Positions 1 through 9,692 are shown, counted from the stretch's first letter. The stretch: DNA of 22,800 bases from Nymphaea colorata (GCF_008831285.2 NW_022204874.1:1-22800), one strand, 5' to 3'. Notes: generated from the letters alone by a model not told the origin. Numbers and translations: made by a program.

Positions 1-105
1 CCCAACCCCAACCCCAACCCCAACCCCAACCCCAACCCCAACCCCAACCCCAACCCCAACCCCAACCCCAACCCCAACCCCAACCCCAACCCCAACCCCA
101 ACCCC
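1..105. repeat. Left telomere, CCCCAA repeats
   Basis: About 17.5 perfect copies of CCCCAA run from the first base to 105, then unique sequence begins. The C-rich strand is 5', as expected at the left end of a capped linear molecule. C4A2 repeats are known from oligohymenophorean ciliates such as Tetrahymena and Glaucoma. The true length may be greater than what is present here. Confidence 0.98.
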
Positions 106-201
106 TCTAATATTTTTATTTATAATAAAACAAGTGGTGGGGAAAAGGGAAGGGGGTGGGATGATAGGTGTCGATTATTTTATAATTGTTTGATTATAAA
201 G
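106..201. promoter_or_regulatory. Left subtelomeric spacer and promoter of the Rab gene
   Basis: There are 96 bp between telomere and first ATG. The spacer holds a G-rich tract (about 130-160) and two AT-rich elements, TTTATAAT near 179-186 and GATTATAAAG just before the ATG. It is the only space available for promoter and leader. I see no similarity to the right subtelomeric spacer. Confidence 0.5.
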
Positions 202-946
202 ATGAGCGATAATATCAGTTTCTCCAGCAACCGTAGCTCCATCCAGAAATTCAAAATCGTCCTGGTGGGCGACCAGAACGTCGGCAAGAGCTCCATCATC
301 GCTCGATATATTCGCAACGAATTCGACCCGACTAAAAACGTAGATGTGGGATAAGACAGCCAACCATCGGGATCGATTTCATCAGCAAGAATATCGCAAC
401 CAGTGGCAAGATCATACGCCTGCAGCTCTGGGACACTGCCGGACAGTAGAGATTCAAAAGCCTCATCCCCAGCTACCTCAAAGACGCCCATATGGCTCTC
501 GTCGTCTTCGACCTCGCAAGTCCGCCTGCCCCTATCTAGATCTCCCCTCAGCCGAAAGCATCCCCAAGTGGGTGGACTTCATCCGCGAGGCCGGCAAGAA
601 GGACATCAAGGTCTACATCATCGGCAACAAGTGCGATCTGGAGAACGAGATTCTCAGCGAGACTCGCAAGATGGCTGAGGACCTCGCCGAAAAACAGGCA
701 GAGTACTACCGCGAGGTCTCCGCCAAGACCAGCGCCAACATCGAAGACCTCTTCAATAAGATAATCGACGACCTGCTCGCCTCCCTGAACAAAAAGAAGG
801 AACCAGTTGCGCAGAACCTCAGCGAGCCCGAGAAGCCAGCCGTCCAGAACGAGGCGGGGAAGGGGAAGGAGGACAAGAGCATCAAGCTGGGGTCGATTGA
901 TTCGAAGACGTGGCAGAATCAAGTGGGCGGCTGCTGCCAGAAGTGA
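202..946 (+). CDS. Rab6-like small GTPase
   Basis: Ras-superfamily GTPase, 234 residues after removal of two 20-nt introns (340-359 and 520-539). All nucleotide-binding motifs are visible: P-loop GDQNVGKSS, switch II WDTAGQERF, NKCD, and SAK. The run [19 protein letters not shown] and the switch I region PTIGIDF are closest to Rab6, which acts in Golgi retrograde traffic. The protein ends GGCCQK, a CCXX geranylgeranylation signal. The E of WDTAGQERF is encoded by TAG (447-449), one of the clearest proofs of the UAR = Glu code. The start is the first ATG after the TATA-like elements, and the stop is TGA at 944-946. The reading frame is unbroken. The family is certain; the Rab6 assignment within it is likely. 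Confidence 0.92.
340..359 (+). other. 20-nt intron in Rab gene
   Basis: Starts GTAGATG and ends GACAG, phase 0. Removing it joins FDPTKN to PTIGIDF, matching the spacing of Rab switch I. Confidence 0.9.
520..539 (+). other. 20-nt intron in Rab gene
   Basis: Starts GTCCGCC and ends ATCTAG. Removing it joins VVFDLA to [11 protein letters not shown], the usual Rab spacing. Confidence 0.9.
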
Positions 947-1096
947 TGTTGATTCTGTTCATAGATATTTCTGGGCAATCGTAGCCGCCACCGCATTCAC
1001 CTATCATCCCTATGATCGCTATCTCATACTGAATAGTGGGGTGGGATGGTTATGGTGGGGTTTTGAATAATAAAATGTAATTCTGTTAGTCTTTAA

Positions 1097-3988
1097 ATGA
1101 CTTCCATTCTAACGCCCTAAGAGATCTGCGAGTTGGACACCTTTACGCTCGAGGAGAAAATCGAGGAACTCGAAAACCACCCCAGTGCGCCCTACCACGC
1201 CGAACTCCTCAAGATGGCCAAGCTCGAACTCATCGACCGCCTCGAAACCGAAGAGTTCGGCAGGAAGCTCGCCAACGATGAGTACAAGATAGCTGAGGAA
1301 CTCACCTTCCTCCCCCTCTCCGCCAAACCGCACCCCCTCCCACCCAAAAAATTACCCCCCTTCGCAACCAATCGAAATTAGGCCGCCAAACTGCAGACCA
1401 ACCTGCTCACCGCCGGCTCCTTCGTGACCATCGGCAAGCCAGCAGTCAACCACCACTACAAGCCCAAGTGAAGAAGGTATAAATAATCGAGCCGACCAAG
1501 AACTTCCTGAAGGCCAAGCGGGCCAACTTCTCGAAGGGCAAAGTCTACAAAGCGTCCACGGATAAGACCCCCCTGGTCAAAAAGTAGCAGTTCTGCAGCA
1601 TCAAGTAAGTGAAACCGACCATAGTGCCTTAGAGTGAAGTGGCGAAACCAGTAATAATGTAGTGAAACCGATAGCGTGCAGTAGTAGTTTAGTCTCAAGG
1701 AGAAGCTGAAGCGATAGGTGCAGTAGATGAAGGTAGTTTTCAGAGAGAACGACGCCTATGACGACATGCGTCAGATCAAACTGAGTCCGCAGAACTTGCT
1801 CGAAGAGGAGATCAAGATGAAGGAAGCAGAGCCAATCAATACTGAAATCGAAGAGCTTTGCCCCTAAAACAAGTCAAAGGCATAGACTAGCACTAGAGTA
1901 GCCAATAAAGACAGTAGAAAATCGAGGAAACGGCATAGGTAGCAGAATAAGTGTGCCTCACCCCTCCATCTATCAAACACAATGACAGTCGCTACTAGTT
2001 CGTGGCTGAGAAGATAAAACTCACAGAAAACACTAGCTATCGTACAAGGATTCAGTCATCGAGCCACCTTTTGACGAAAAGGGCGAGGAATAAATAGCAA
2101 CTGATGAGCCGTCAGCAAACATCGTTGATCCCATCATTAATTTGGACAAGCTGAGTCCGCCCACTCCCTTGAATGCCAACAAGGAGACCAAATCCAACAG
2201 CGTGCGAGCCTTGCCCAAGCCAGCCCAGAGCTACCAGAACCTCATGAGCGAAAACATCAGGATCCACAAGGTCGACGATCCCAAGCACCAAAAGATCAAC
2301 TCCATCAAGTTTCTGAGGGAGGATTACCGGATTAAGCCAGAGCACAGGATGACCAAGTCCAACTATGGCAGCTTCAAGCCCTTGCCGCCCAAGTCATAAA
2401 CCTTCCCCTACCACGAGGTCATCCCCAGCTTCCACAAGCTCTTCCCGCACAGCAAGAACCTGCTGCTGACGCTGAGGAACGTGGAGGAAAACCTGAAGCT
2501 GCACTTCTCGAAGCAGGTCGACGAAAAGAGCAAGAGCAACGAATATCTGAAGCTCAACGAAAATTAATTGACTTTCAAGATAATCTCCGAGTGCGAAAGG
2601 CGAGGAAGTACGTGGACTACTTCGGCATTGAGCTCGGCACCTTCCACCAGAGGGGCGAAGTGATGCTCGACCGCATCCGGGGAGAGCACGAGGTTTCCAG
2701 TTCTGAGATAATGCTGTACCGGGTGGTGCGGACCAAGGAGGAAGTTTACGACATCATCAACAGCAGTTTCCACCGGACGAGGCAGTGGCACGAGCTGCCG
2801 CACGGGATGGAGCTGCGGGTGAGTTGGAACCTGTTGTGGACGTGGTCGAAGCCGCAGATCGATTTTCCGACCTCTTCTTCTTCCAGAAGGTGAACCACTT
2901 CATCGGCAACAAGCAGATCGCGCGCAAGGACCTCCTCAAGAAGAACATCGAGAACGTCCAGAAGCTGGGCGGCAAGATCAAGCAGTTCTTCGACATCATC
3001 CCCGAAACCTTCCTCCTCCCCGGCGAAAACATCGCATTCATCAAGAAGTTCCGCGAGTACGGCCAGAAGGACCCCCGAAACTACTGGATCCTGAAACCGG
3101 TCGGCCTCTCCCGCGGCAGGGGCATCGAACTCGTGAACCGCCTGGAGGACGTTGTGTTTTCGGAACCGGTGGTGCTGCAGCGCTACGTTTCCAATCCCTT
3201 CCTGGTGGACGGGTATAAGTTCGACATGCGCATCTACGTGCTTGTGACTTCATCAATCCGCTGGAAGCATTCATCTACCACTAAGGCTTCGCGCGCCTAA
3301 GCACGGAACGCTACTCACTAGACGAAAACCTGATGGATAACAAGTATATCCACCTCACCAACTTCAGCATCAACAGGGAGAACATAGCTGACCGCAAACT
3401 CACCCTCGAGCAGCAGTTGGGAGGCTGCAAAATATCCCTAAAAATGCTCAGGAAGAGACTCGAACAGTCAGGAGTGCCTTGGGAAAAGTGGAGAAGCAGA
3501 TAGACTAGATTGTGCTGAAATCACTCATTTCGTGCATGAACACGATTCCGCAGAATCCCAACTGCTTTGAGCTGTTCGGCTACGATATCTTCATGGACTC
3601 TAACCTCAAATGCTGGCTGTTGGAAGTCAATTCCTCGCCCTCTCTGGAGAAATAGTTCATGCTGGATGAGGTGATAAAGCAGCAGCTGGTCGACGACATC
3701 ATGGAAATCGTGTGTCCGGTCAGCTACAACCGCGAAAGACTGCTGGAAATCGTGGAGAGGAGGCGCAAGGAAGCGGAAGGACTCAAAAGCTCCATCAACG
3801 TTGCCACCAACTCCACCTGGCAACTCAACGAAGACCTGCATTACATCCTCAACGGTCAGAAGCTGCGTAAATATGGTGAGGCCCGACACAAGAACTTCAA
3901 GACGGTGGCGCCTTCTGAGCGTTACTACTCGATCGTGAAGGTGCTGCAGCAGTACAAGATCGACCCCATCATCAAGGAGGAGAGGTGA
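1097..3988 (+). CDS. Tubulin tyrosine ligase-like (TTLL) protein, frame breaks present
   Basis: About 958 residues after correction. TTLL enzymes add glutamate or glycine chains to tubulin, chiefly in cilia and basal bodies. The first half is a charged, Glu- and Lys-rich extension of unknown function. The TTL domain starts near 2560 with [13 protein letters not shown] and QKVNHF. The ATP-grasp segment [27 protein letters not shown] and HEGFAR follow, and it ends with [12 protein letters not shown] and [11 protein letters not shown]. The E of EGFAR is TAA (3282-3284). One 20-nt intron is clear (1898-1917). At least three single-base losses lie in conserved core (about 2862-2867, 3247-3254, 3481-3490), and further breaks near 1469, 1660, 2055 and 2590 could be indels or odd introns. 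ATG 1097 fits the frame, but exon limits between 1460 and 2140 are uncertain, and the 5' 124 codons could be a separate small gene ending at TGA 1469. Which TTLL subfamily it belongs to is unresolved. Confidence 0.8.
1898..1917 (+). other. 20-nt intron in TTLL gene
   Basis: Starts GTAGCC and ends CAGTAG. Its removal links two Glu-rich frames that otherwise differ by -1. Confidence 0.65.
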
Positions 3989-4020
3989 TTTAATTTATAT
4001 GATGTGTTAACGTGCATCTA

Positions 4021-5329
4021 TCACTGCAGTTGGTCAGGGCGTCCTGGAAGGCTTCAACCACATACTTGGCGTCTTCCTGAGTGATGCACAGCGGTGGCCT
4101 CACCAGAAGCACGTTTCCGTACGGGCCTCCTCTTCCGAAAAGCACTTGCTTTCCCTGGCGAGCTCCATCAATGCCAAGCCTTCTCTTTCGATGGCTCTCC
4201 GTTGTGGACGATGTCGATGCCGATCAGCAGTCCCTTGCCACGCACTCCTCCCACAAATTCCGACTTCACTCCCTGCAGGCCCTACAGCAGGTAGCTTCCC
4301 ACCTTCTCTGCGTTTTCGTTGAGCTTTTCAGAGTTGATTGTGTTGATGACGGCGATTCCCAGCTTGGTTTGCATGTGTCCAGCAGCGAAGGTGTTGAACC
4401 AGGCGTGCTTCACCACCGAAGCGATTTCCTTGCGAGTCACCACAGCTGACAGAGCGCTTCCGTTCCCAGAGCAGAGCCGATGATGACGACGTCGGGAACG
4501 TGCTGCTGCCACTTGAATCCCCAAGACTCCTTTCCGATCCTTCCGAGGCCTGAGTTGGATTCGTCGCAAATGGTGACTGCTCTGAGGCCCTTGAAATGTC
4601 AACCGCTCCCTTGAGGAAGCCGGGAGCGGGGATGTTAACTCCTCCCTTGGCCTGCAGTGGCTCGTAGACGAGCGTTCCTGGCTTGTTAGCAGACGAAGTT
4701 TTCACGATATCCTTGACCTCTCTGAGGCCTCATCGGCATTATCCTTGGGGAGGGATAGTCTGACGCAATCGAGTCGATCGACGTGGTTGAGCTCCAGGCG
4801 CCCAAGTTAGTCACTGTGCGTGCGTTACCCACGAGTCCGTGGTAGGCATGGCGGAAGCCATAGATGTCCTTTTCCTCAGTAAACACCCTTGAGAGCATGA
4901 TTGAGAAATCGATGGCTTCTCCGGTTGAGTTGCAGAGGTAAACCGTCTCAAGCCGGGCCCAAGCTGATCGAGGAGGAGTTTCGAGTACTCTCCCTGTGTC
5001 TCATTCATGTAGATGGTGGAGGTGTGGATGAGTTTGCCAGCCTGGTCTTGGATGACCTTCTTGATGGCGGGGTGGGAGTGGCCATGTTGACCTGGCCGTC
5101 GTTGGACTCCAGATCGATGTATCGGTTGCCCTTGTGGTCGTAGAGGTATTGCATGTATCCTTCGCTGATGACAGGGGGGTCTTGTAGTGAGTCTGATAGA
5201 TGTTGGAGAAGTGTTGAGGCGCTTGGCGACAATCTCCTCAGCGTCGCCCACGAAGGGGCGAGGGGTGTGGGAGGTGGGAGGGAGGTTCAGCGTGGAGAAA
5301 AGCCGAGTGGCTAAACGGTGCCAAAGCAT
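4021..5329 (-). CDS. Class III aminotransferase, AGXT2-like, heavily frame-broken
   Basis: PLP-fold type I protein of the alanine-glyoxylate aminotransferase 2 / phospholyase group, about 439 residues if breaks are repaired. The Arg-rich N-terminus MLWHRLATRLFSTLNL looks like a mitochondrial presequence. Family landmarks in order are EGYMQYLYD, VNMGHSHP, NSTGEA, FRHAYHG, CDESNSGLGRIG, VPDVVIIGSALGNG, SAVVTRKEIA, FNTFA, VRGKGLLIGI and LFGRGGPYGN. About eleven single-base gaps are needed to keep this reading, for example near 5174-5179 (a C run on the coding strand), 5080-5085, 4943-4952, 4592, 4460, 4170 and 4140. The position of the PLP-binding lysine (AKGIGNG in the family) reads GSALGNG, with serine instead of lysine. 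It may be a pseudogene, a pseudoenzyme or a badly sequenced stretch. The 3' end is placed at TGA 4021-4023, reachable only with one more correction. Confidence 0.75.
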
Positions 5330-5384
5330 GATATTTCTACGTTTGAGTGAATAAAATGATTGATGATTTATAGTGCAAAGCGAA

Positions 5385-5470
5385 TGATGAGATTTAATTA
5401 ATAATTAAATCGAATAAACTTTCCTTATTAAATGAGGTGTTTTTGATGTTTAACCGGTGAAATCTCATCA
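5385..5470. repeat. 11-bp inverted repeat pair
   Basis: TGATGAGATTT at 5385-5395 is repeated inverted as AAATCTCATCA at 5460-5470, about 64 bp apart, with the 19-bp palindrome beginning inside the left arm. Confidence 0.75.
5392..5410. repeat. 19-bp palindrome
   Basis: ATTTAATTA and TAATTAAAT flank a single central A. The arms are perfectly complementary. Confidence 0.85.
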
Positions 5471-5615
5471 CTCGTATGGCATTTTCAGGAAATGAATTAA
5501 TTAACTCTACACATTTGGTCCAGTATAAATAGAGTGTACTTATTACATTAATAGGCCCTCCTATGTGCTCATAAATAAACTTCCCACCATCACCCTTTCT
5601 TCCGCTTATTCATCC

Positions 5616-6568
5616 TCACTTCTTCCAAAAACGACCGCCTGAACTGCTGCCCTTCTATTTTTCGTATTTGGGCTTCACTGGATCCTTGGCTGTTAGCTTT
5701 GCTTCTTTGATATCTTGGGACATTTGTTAATGCTTTTTCTCCTTCTTCTTTTCCGCCTCTATTCTGGCCTAGTTTTGCGCCTTCTTTCGCTACAGGTTGG
5801 CAGCTTCATTTTTCTCCTTTTGGTGGGTGTTGGTTGCCCACTCCTCCTCCACGTCGTCGAAATCGGTCAGGATGTAGTAGCTGTCGAGAAAGTTGGCGAA
5901 AGAAATTTGCTGTTGGAGGCTTAAGTGAAGTAAGTCTCGTATATTGTCTTGTAGTGGGGCGTTACCTGCTATTCTCCACTGAGGACGCTCATCACATGCT
6001 GATATGTCTCTTCGTCGAGCTTCTTCAACTGTTTTTATCCGCTTTACGAAGACTCTTCATCATAAAACTCTTACTTTTGAAGCGCTTATCGCTGAAGAAG
6101 TCACTGAGTTGGGGATACTCGAAGGACTCTTCGCCCTAAAACACTTTCTTGACTATTTTGTGCACAAAAGATTTGTCCTTTTCTGTTGGAAGGCGTTTGA
6201 ATTGTTCGTTCTGCATCAGGCAGTCATTTCCTTTGAGAGCAGCTGCTTCCTGAAGTGGAAGGTGCTGTCGACGAAGTGATTGATGTTGCAAGAGATCTCC
6301 ACTAGTTTTAGCTTTTGGCTTTGTAATGAATGGGATACTTTTGGCTTGAGTTTGAGCTGTCTCTGTTCGCTTACGATAAGAACTATACGAATGCTGATAG
6401 GTTTTATGCAGGTGGATGTTTTCTTCTTCTTTAGAGGAGCTTTCATGTGTGCCTGATGTTCGTTTAGGTGGAGCCTGATGTTTCTCCTCGCGATTGAAGC
6501 CAAATGCTGTTTTTGGTTTCAAGGATGCGGACTTCCTTCAAGAGCTGCCTTAGCAGGGCGAAAGTCAT
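5616..6568 (-). CDS. Unrecognised basic protein
   Basis: A coding region of about 318 residues that I cannot assign. The N-terminal third is Lys-, Ser- and Gln-rich. The middle has a more globular look (KSFVHKIVKKVFEGEE, FEYPQLSDFFSD, LDSYYILTDFDDVEEEW). The C-terminus is a Lys/Glu helix ending GGRFWKK and TGA 5616-5618. TAA and TAG codons fall among charged residues, as expected for Glu. The proposed start, ATG 6568, opens MTFALLRQLLKEVRILETKN, then the frame must change by +1 (or two losses) near 6490-6520, so the true 5' end is unsure. Two further -1 breaks lie near 6045 and 5900; a 56-nt intron could explain the second, but a lost base reads more naturally. Codon composition is slightly more AT-rich than its neighbours. 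Confidence 0.6.
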
Positions 6569-6823
6569 GCTCCCAACACACCCTGGTATTATATATCATT
6601 TGAGAAAATAAAACAAATTGTGGCCAAAATGCAAACAAACTGAATTCTAGCTCATACCAAGCATCAACCAAAAGCAGAAAACTCCCTTCTTTGTGCTGCC
6701 TAATACGGAAACCAAAAATACGCTGATCATGCAAGTAGCATAATTTGCATTTGGCTGCTAATGGCCAATCAGTAGCAAATAACTGTGCAAATATAGGCAG
6801 GGATACAAATTTATAGGTCTGAA
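6569..6823. other. Intergenic region with CCAAT box and nested hairpin
   Basis: This 255-bp AT-rich gap holds the 3' end of the tRNA synthetase gene and the promoter of the minus-strand gene to its left. A nested stem occupies 6743-6780: ATTTGC pairs with GCAAAT, and inside it TTGGC pairs with GCCAA. The inner arm contains GCCAATCA, a CCAAT-box-like element. A standard-code open frame on the minus strand here shows no protein-like composition. Confidence 0.5.
6743..6780. repeat. Nested inverted repeat
   Basis: The outer 6-bp arms are at 6743-6748 and 6775-6780; the inner 5-bp arms are at 6751-6755 and 6764-6768. Confidence 0.7.
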
Positions 6824-8105
6824 TCACTGGTTCTTGGGAGTATACTTGCGCTGGTGGGTGGAGAGGAACTTCTTAACGTCATCATTGGTGATGTTCTTGC
6901 GCTGGGCCTGATGGTCAAGCACGAACTTTTGCAGCACTTTGATCAAGATTTTCTTGATTTCTCCAGTCAGCATCTTTCCGCTTCCGTACTTATCCCCAAT
7001 TTCCTGCAGCTCCTTATCGTCTTCGAGGAAGAAACGCAGGTATTGGTAGGGGATATCAACAGAGAGTCAGCTCCGTACTTCTCCTGCTCCTCCTTGGTGG
7101 CCTTGCCTCCACTGAAGGCGTGCTTCTTCACCTTATTCTCGATTTCCTTGGCAGTGTCGGTCATGAAGATGCCTGACTGGGGGATGGAGGCAGACATTTT
7201 GGAGTTGAATCCCTGCAGAGAGGGGAAGAACTTATTGTAGAGGCCTGCTGGCTTGGGCGCCTTGATCTTGGCGCAGACGTCGCGAGTCATCCTGAAGTAG
7301 GGATCCTGGTCGATGCCGCAGGGGATGAGGCAGGGAATGTTCTTGTTGCCGAAGAAGTGGGGGAAGCTGGAGGAGAGCAGGGGGCGGCTTGGATGGCGGG
7401 ATAGGCTGCCTTTCCACAGCAGTCGCTAAACTCGAGTCCGAAGATGGCCTTGAGGGTGGTGAGATTGATGTGACGCTGGAACCTGCAGACGTTGGGATAG
7501 AGTTGTCCCATGTAGACTGAGTCTAGGCAGACGAAGGTGTTTTCGGGATCGAAGCCGATGGCCAAGATATCCTTGATGTTTTCGTAGGCGAGGTTGGTGA
7601 ATTCCTCGAGGTCTCCGCCTTCCTTGTGGAAGTATTTCTCGTCGTCGGTGATCTGGATGATGAATGGCACGTGGAAGGCCTCCTGCATGTACTTGCAGAA
7701 GATGAACGGAAGCATGTGGCCGAGATGCAGCGCTTCTGAGGAGGGCCGCGTCCGGTGTACAAGTAGAAGGGGGGAAGCGTGGGGTCCCTTTGTAAGAGCA
7801 AAGATACTTGTGGTTTTCGCAGGCAGTGAGGATGGCGTCGAGGTCGCGGTGGGAGAAGAAGATGCCTCGGCGGATGAAGTAGTGGGCGGGCTGCTTGGTG
7901 TATTTTTATATCCTGTCGACCAGCTACTGGGTGAGGTGGCTGCAGCCGAACTTGATGATGAGCTTGTCGTAGTCGATTTCCTTATTGGTGGCGCTGGAAA
8001 TCGTGTAGGGATTCACCACGAAGTCATCTTCCTCCTGCTTGTCTGCTCGACTGCTCCGCCCTCCTGCTTCGCTTCCACTGGCTGTTCAGGTTTAGTTTCC
8101 TCCAT
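6824..8105 (-). CDS. WARS: Cytosolic tryptophanyl-tRNA synthetase
   Basis: Class I aminoacyl-tRNA synthetase charging tRNA-Trp, about 414 residues, eukaryotic cytosolic type. Visible landmarks are [33 protein letters not shown], the HIGH-type [47 protein letters not shown], the KMSKS-type [11 protein letters not shown], and DTAKEI...KHAFSGG. Two 20-nt introns (8032-8051 and 7788-7807) restore the family alignment. TAG at 7924-7926 and TAA at 7906-7908 lie where the human enzyme has E (KELI and RIE), supporting UAR = Glu. Three single-base losses break the frame in conserved protein, near 7737-7748, 7378-7386 and 7058-7066. Start ATG 8105 opens an acidic leader. The stop is TGA 6824-6826, after the C-terminus KYTPKNQ. 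Confidence 0.93.
7788..7807 (-). other. 20-nt intron in tRNA synthetase gene
   Basis: On the coding strand it starts GTATCTT and ends CAAAG. Removal joins ENHK to [15 protein letters not shown]. Confidence 0.88.
8032..8051 (-). other. 20-nt intron in tRNA synthetase gene
   Basis: On the coding strand it starts GTCGAGC and ends AGGAG, phase 0, after codon 18. Removal puts EDDFVVNPY in frame with the ATG. Confidence 0.8.
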
Positions 8106-8299
8106 CAACTTAATCAATTATTATTTCTTTTATATGCCACCAAGCATTAGATACGCCAGTCCTCAGAATTGGCCATCCGCGTCAAAATGATATCTTTATT
8201 TTCGCTGCTGATTTAGCTGGGGAAGGGGATTAATGCTTTGCGATTTGTAGAGTGGAAATAAATTTTAGTTGGACCGTCCCAATTTATATTTTAATTCAA

Positions 8300-9329
8300 A
8301 TGTCGGAGGGCGAAAGAAAACCAACCGAGCAGTCTACCATCGAGGAAGGCCACAAGTTTACCGCTGGCCCCATCCCCAAGGTCCCCAATTACGACGAATA
8401 ACTCAAGAACAGCTACCCAGACGGCTTTTTCGACAAATCTAAAAGCAAGCAGTCCGCCAGAAAGTCAGTCAGGATCACTGAATCCCACCGCAAAACCGAC
8501 CAAGCCCACCCCTCTCCAGACAAGAAGGAAAGCTCAGCCTCCAAGAAGAAGCAGGGCTCGGACAAGAAAAGCAGCAAGAAATCGGCTCTCAAGCGCAAAT
8601 CAGAAAAGGTGGACGCTGCAACCAGACCGAGAGCAGCAAGAAGAAAATAGAGGGTTCTCGGATCATAAAGGAAACCATAAAGGAGGGACACAACTTCGTC
8701 GCCCAAGATTCAAAATTGGCGGATAGCGGCGAGGCAGAGCACAAGCTGCAGAAGTCAAACACAATGAACGCCACCATCGAGGAGGGAAATAAATTCCTCG
8801 AACAGTCAAAGCCCAAGAAGATTAGCCTCGACCTCAGCAGGTCCAAGGATAAGGAAAGCAAACAGTCGGCAGGCAAGAGGGAAGGAGCTCCTCCAAGAAA
8901 TCAAGTGGGCAACTGCCGCCCCCAGGTTTGAAGAGAGCAAAGCCACCGAGCTCACGGAAGACGAACACTGCAAAATCTTCAGAGCGGGGGAAGCAGGAAG
9001 CCTCCAAGGTGGATAAGCAGGAGGAGAAGCGGGCTTCGGTTCACTCCCGAAGCGAGTCCCACCGCGATCGCAGCAACAGCAAGAAGCGGGAGGACAAGGA
9101 AAAGAAGCAGCTCAAGAGCTCTATTCTCACCAGATCGCACGACAAGAGGAGCAAGCAGAAGGAAACCAAACCCAGCAAGTCAGTCACCAGGTCCAGGGTG
9201 GCCCACGACGCCTCCAAGAGCAAGACTAAGGGAGCTTCCTCCAAGAACCACAAAGACGCTTCCAAGGATTCGAAGGGAAAGGCGGCCTCCTCGCGAAAGT
9301 ATCCCAACAAGATGAGAAAAACATCATGA
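8300..9329 (+). CDS. Lys/Ser-rich basic protein with three TIxEG motifs
   Basis: A highly charged, low-complexity protein of about 343 residues with many Lys, Ser, Arg and Glu runs (KKKQGSDKKSSKKS, SRSESHRDRSNSKKRED), probably disordered and, by composition, likely nuclear. A short motif recurs: STIEEGHKF near residue 13, ETIKEGHNF near 122 and ATIEEGNKF near 154. Two frame breaks are needed, near 8622 (one base lost, or a 17-nt intron) and near 8885. The start is the first ATG after an AT-rich leader, and the stop is TGA 9327-9329. I do not recognise the family. Chromatin or RNA-processing roles are possible from composition only. Confidence 0.65.
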
Positions 9330-9385
9330 TCTACATTTCCATTTTACACGCAAACCATGCATCACGGCGAATGTGGGGCTGTGGA

Positions 9386-9393
9386 GTTATAAT
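9386..9393 (+). promoter_or_regulatory. TTATAAT element before the 96-residue gene
   Basis: GTTATAAT ends 8 nt before the ATG at 9402. The same element precedes other genes here. Confidence 0.45.
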
Positions 9394-9401
9394 ATAAAGC
9401 G

Positions 9402-9692
9402 ATGAACATCCCCGACAATAGCAAATTCGAGAAGATGGTGAGGAACAGGCCTCCGCTCTCCATCCTGCCGTCCGTCAACAAGCGCGTGGTCTCGCAGTAC
9501 CTCGCCCGCAACCTCTTCTTCCAGAGCGCCTTCTTCCTCACCGGCGCCATCTTCCTCTACAAGTTCTACGTCAACGCCAACTCCGCCCCCTTCGTCAAGA
9601 GCAGGAAGTCCTTCTCCTTCGAAGCAGACCCCTACTCCGGCAAGGTGAGCTGCGCCTACAGGGATGTCCCCAACTATCAACACGGCTATTGA
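9402..9692 (+). CDS. Small single-helix membrane protein
   Basis: A 96-residue protein with an unbroken frame, no intron and no TAA or TAG codon. Residues 1-35 are basic and polar. One hydrophobic helix follows (about residues 41-62, LFFQSAFFLTGAIFLYKFYV), then an aromatic C-terminus DPYSGKVSCAYRDVPNYQHGY. Size and layout resemble accessory subunits of mitochondrial inner-membrane complexes, but no family motif confirms this and I do not assign one. It sits 72 bp after the Lys/Ser-rich gene and 135 bp before the coiled-coil gene, all on the same strand, with its own TTATAAT element. Confidence 0.7.
   Translation: MNIPDNSKFEKMVRNRPPLSILPSVNKRVVSQYLARNLFFQSAFFLTGAIFLYKFYVNANSAPFVKSRKSFSFEADPYSGKVSCAYRDVPNYQHGY

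Larger units (their letters stand above)
5330..5615. other. AT-rich intergenic region with nested inverted repeats
   Basis: This 286-bp gap separates two minus-strand genes. It is clearly more AT-rich than its surroundings and has no credible ORF. It holds the perfect palindrome at 5392-5410 and an 11-bp inverted repeat (5385-5395 with 5460-5470), plus a TATAAATAG at about 5524. It should contain the aminotransferase promoter and the 3' end of the next gene. Confidence 0.6.

Noticed and set aside
2590-2604. A 14-nt intron (GTGCGA...GCGAG) in the TTLL gene, and a similar 14-nt one near 2055
   Set aside because: They restore the frame, but no other intron here is shorter than 19 nt, and single-base losses are frequent in this gene. 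Left undecided rather than annotated.
2831-2898. A 68-nt intron beginning with canonical GTGAGT and ending CCAG in the TTLL gene
   Set aside because: It would restore the frame but remove [14 protein letters not shown], which is conserved in TTLL proteins; a single lost base in the TTTT run nearby explains the break better.
5880-5980. A 56-nt intron in the unrecognised minus-strand gene
   Set aside because: It is far longer than any other intron here, and the unspliced reading (HYKTIYETYFTEASNSKFL) is protein-like with one lost base.
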